This document shows, piece after piece, positions 63,765 through 64,000 of a DNA stretch of 64,000 nt. Made by a program: the position numbers and the translations under genes. The notes below the pieces were generated by a model. That model was not told the DNA's origin. It worked only from the letters and a program-made list of their open reading frames with translations, and made no database searches. Position 1 is the stretch's first letter. The number at the start of each line of letters is the position of its first letter. The stretch comes from Arcuatula senhousia (Eukaryota > Mollusca > Bivalvia > Mytilida > Mytilidae): NCBI GenBank assembly GCA_963971305.1, contig OZ020306.1, positions 61,788,686-61,852,685 of the forward strand, given 5' to 3'.

Positions 63765-64000
63765 ACGACGACTTCCTTGATAGAGCTACACGGCTGACAA
63801 GCAAATTGTTAACACAGGGGTACATTGCTCCCAGGTTGTTGTCATCACTCAAGAAATTTTACGGACGACATCATGTGCTTGTATACAAATACGTGATTTC
63901 TATCTTTCAGATGAGCACAGATGTTGGTTTGGCATAGAGTTTTGTAATGTCATCCTTTCCGGATTTGACTTAATCGATCTTTGGCAACGTGACGGGTGTG
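63765..64000 (+). pseudogene. YIDD-type retroelement, truncated copy leaving the window (copy 12)
   Basis: 'acgacttccttgatagagct' through 'ggcaacgtgacgggtgtg'; thumb region in frame (L-T-S-K-L-L-T-Q-G-Y, K-F-Y-G-R-H-H). Very close in sequence to copy 4 (13994-14546). It begins 130 bp after the esterase stop codon, so it may supply that gene's 3' UTR or poly(A) site. Confidence 0.75.

Overview
This window looks like nuclear DNA from a bivalve mollusc, most probably a mussel of the Mytilus group. The support is AT-rich intron/intergenic sequence, intron-bearing genes, RING-less B-box (TRIM-like) paralogs of the kind expanded in bivalves, and very dense non-autonomous transposons. These include the 'gggcaataactcc' repeat with GACGG microsatellites and a terminal stem-loop, which I associate with mussels. 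The species call is inference; no search was run.

Six host genes can be supported. Two paralogous B-box/coiled-coil proteins lie on the minus strand (4662-6407 and 32271-34052); each has a splice acceptor touching its ATG. A minus-strand gene at 38930-39841 and another at 54557-55246 encode unrelated-looking, disordered Ser/Arg/Lys-rich proteins that share the same C-terminal motif (GFSxDFKxA...IR) and repeated RRxS sites; I regard them as one undescribed family. Between them, on the plus strand at 46331-47434, is a signal-anchored secretory-pathway kinase of the PKDCC/DIPK type. At 56654-63633 a five-exon plus-strand gene encodes a secreted type-B carboxylesterase/cholinesterase-like protein of 540 residues with a complete Ser-Glu-His triad.

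Most of the rest is mobile or satellite DNA. From 1 to 4.2 kb: retroelement fragments, a 174-bp tandem repeat and Helentron-like pieces. From 6960 to 11119: a 4160-bp element with about 140-bp terminal inverted repeats and a perfect 8-bp target duplication, holding a 178-bp satellite arranged as 356-bp dimers. From 11.7 to 18.3 kb: a composite of Helentron-like elements with 503-bp internal repeats. From 20.8 to 24.1 kb: two oppositely oriented 1.2-kb elements with GGCCGCGTTCACACTGA ends and TAA/TTA target duplications. From 25.6 to 28.4 kb: a non-LTR retrotransposon on the minus strand with one stop codon and one frameshift. From 29.2 to 31.7 kb: three tandem copies of an 837-bp Helentron-like unit. 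From 36.5 to 46.3 kb: several small inverted-repeat elements. From 52.0 to 53.0 kb: an old degenerate tandem array.

At least twelve 5'-truncated copies of one reverse-transcriptase element (NCAPLL and YIDD motifs, possibly Penelope-like) are scattered through the window. Several sit inside Helentron-like repeats and two, in opposite orientation, sit in esterase introns. The host genes do not form an operon-like unit. The only functional hint from neighbourhood is that the two members of the new RRxS family flank the secretory kinase gene, which may be chance.
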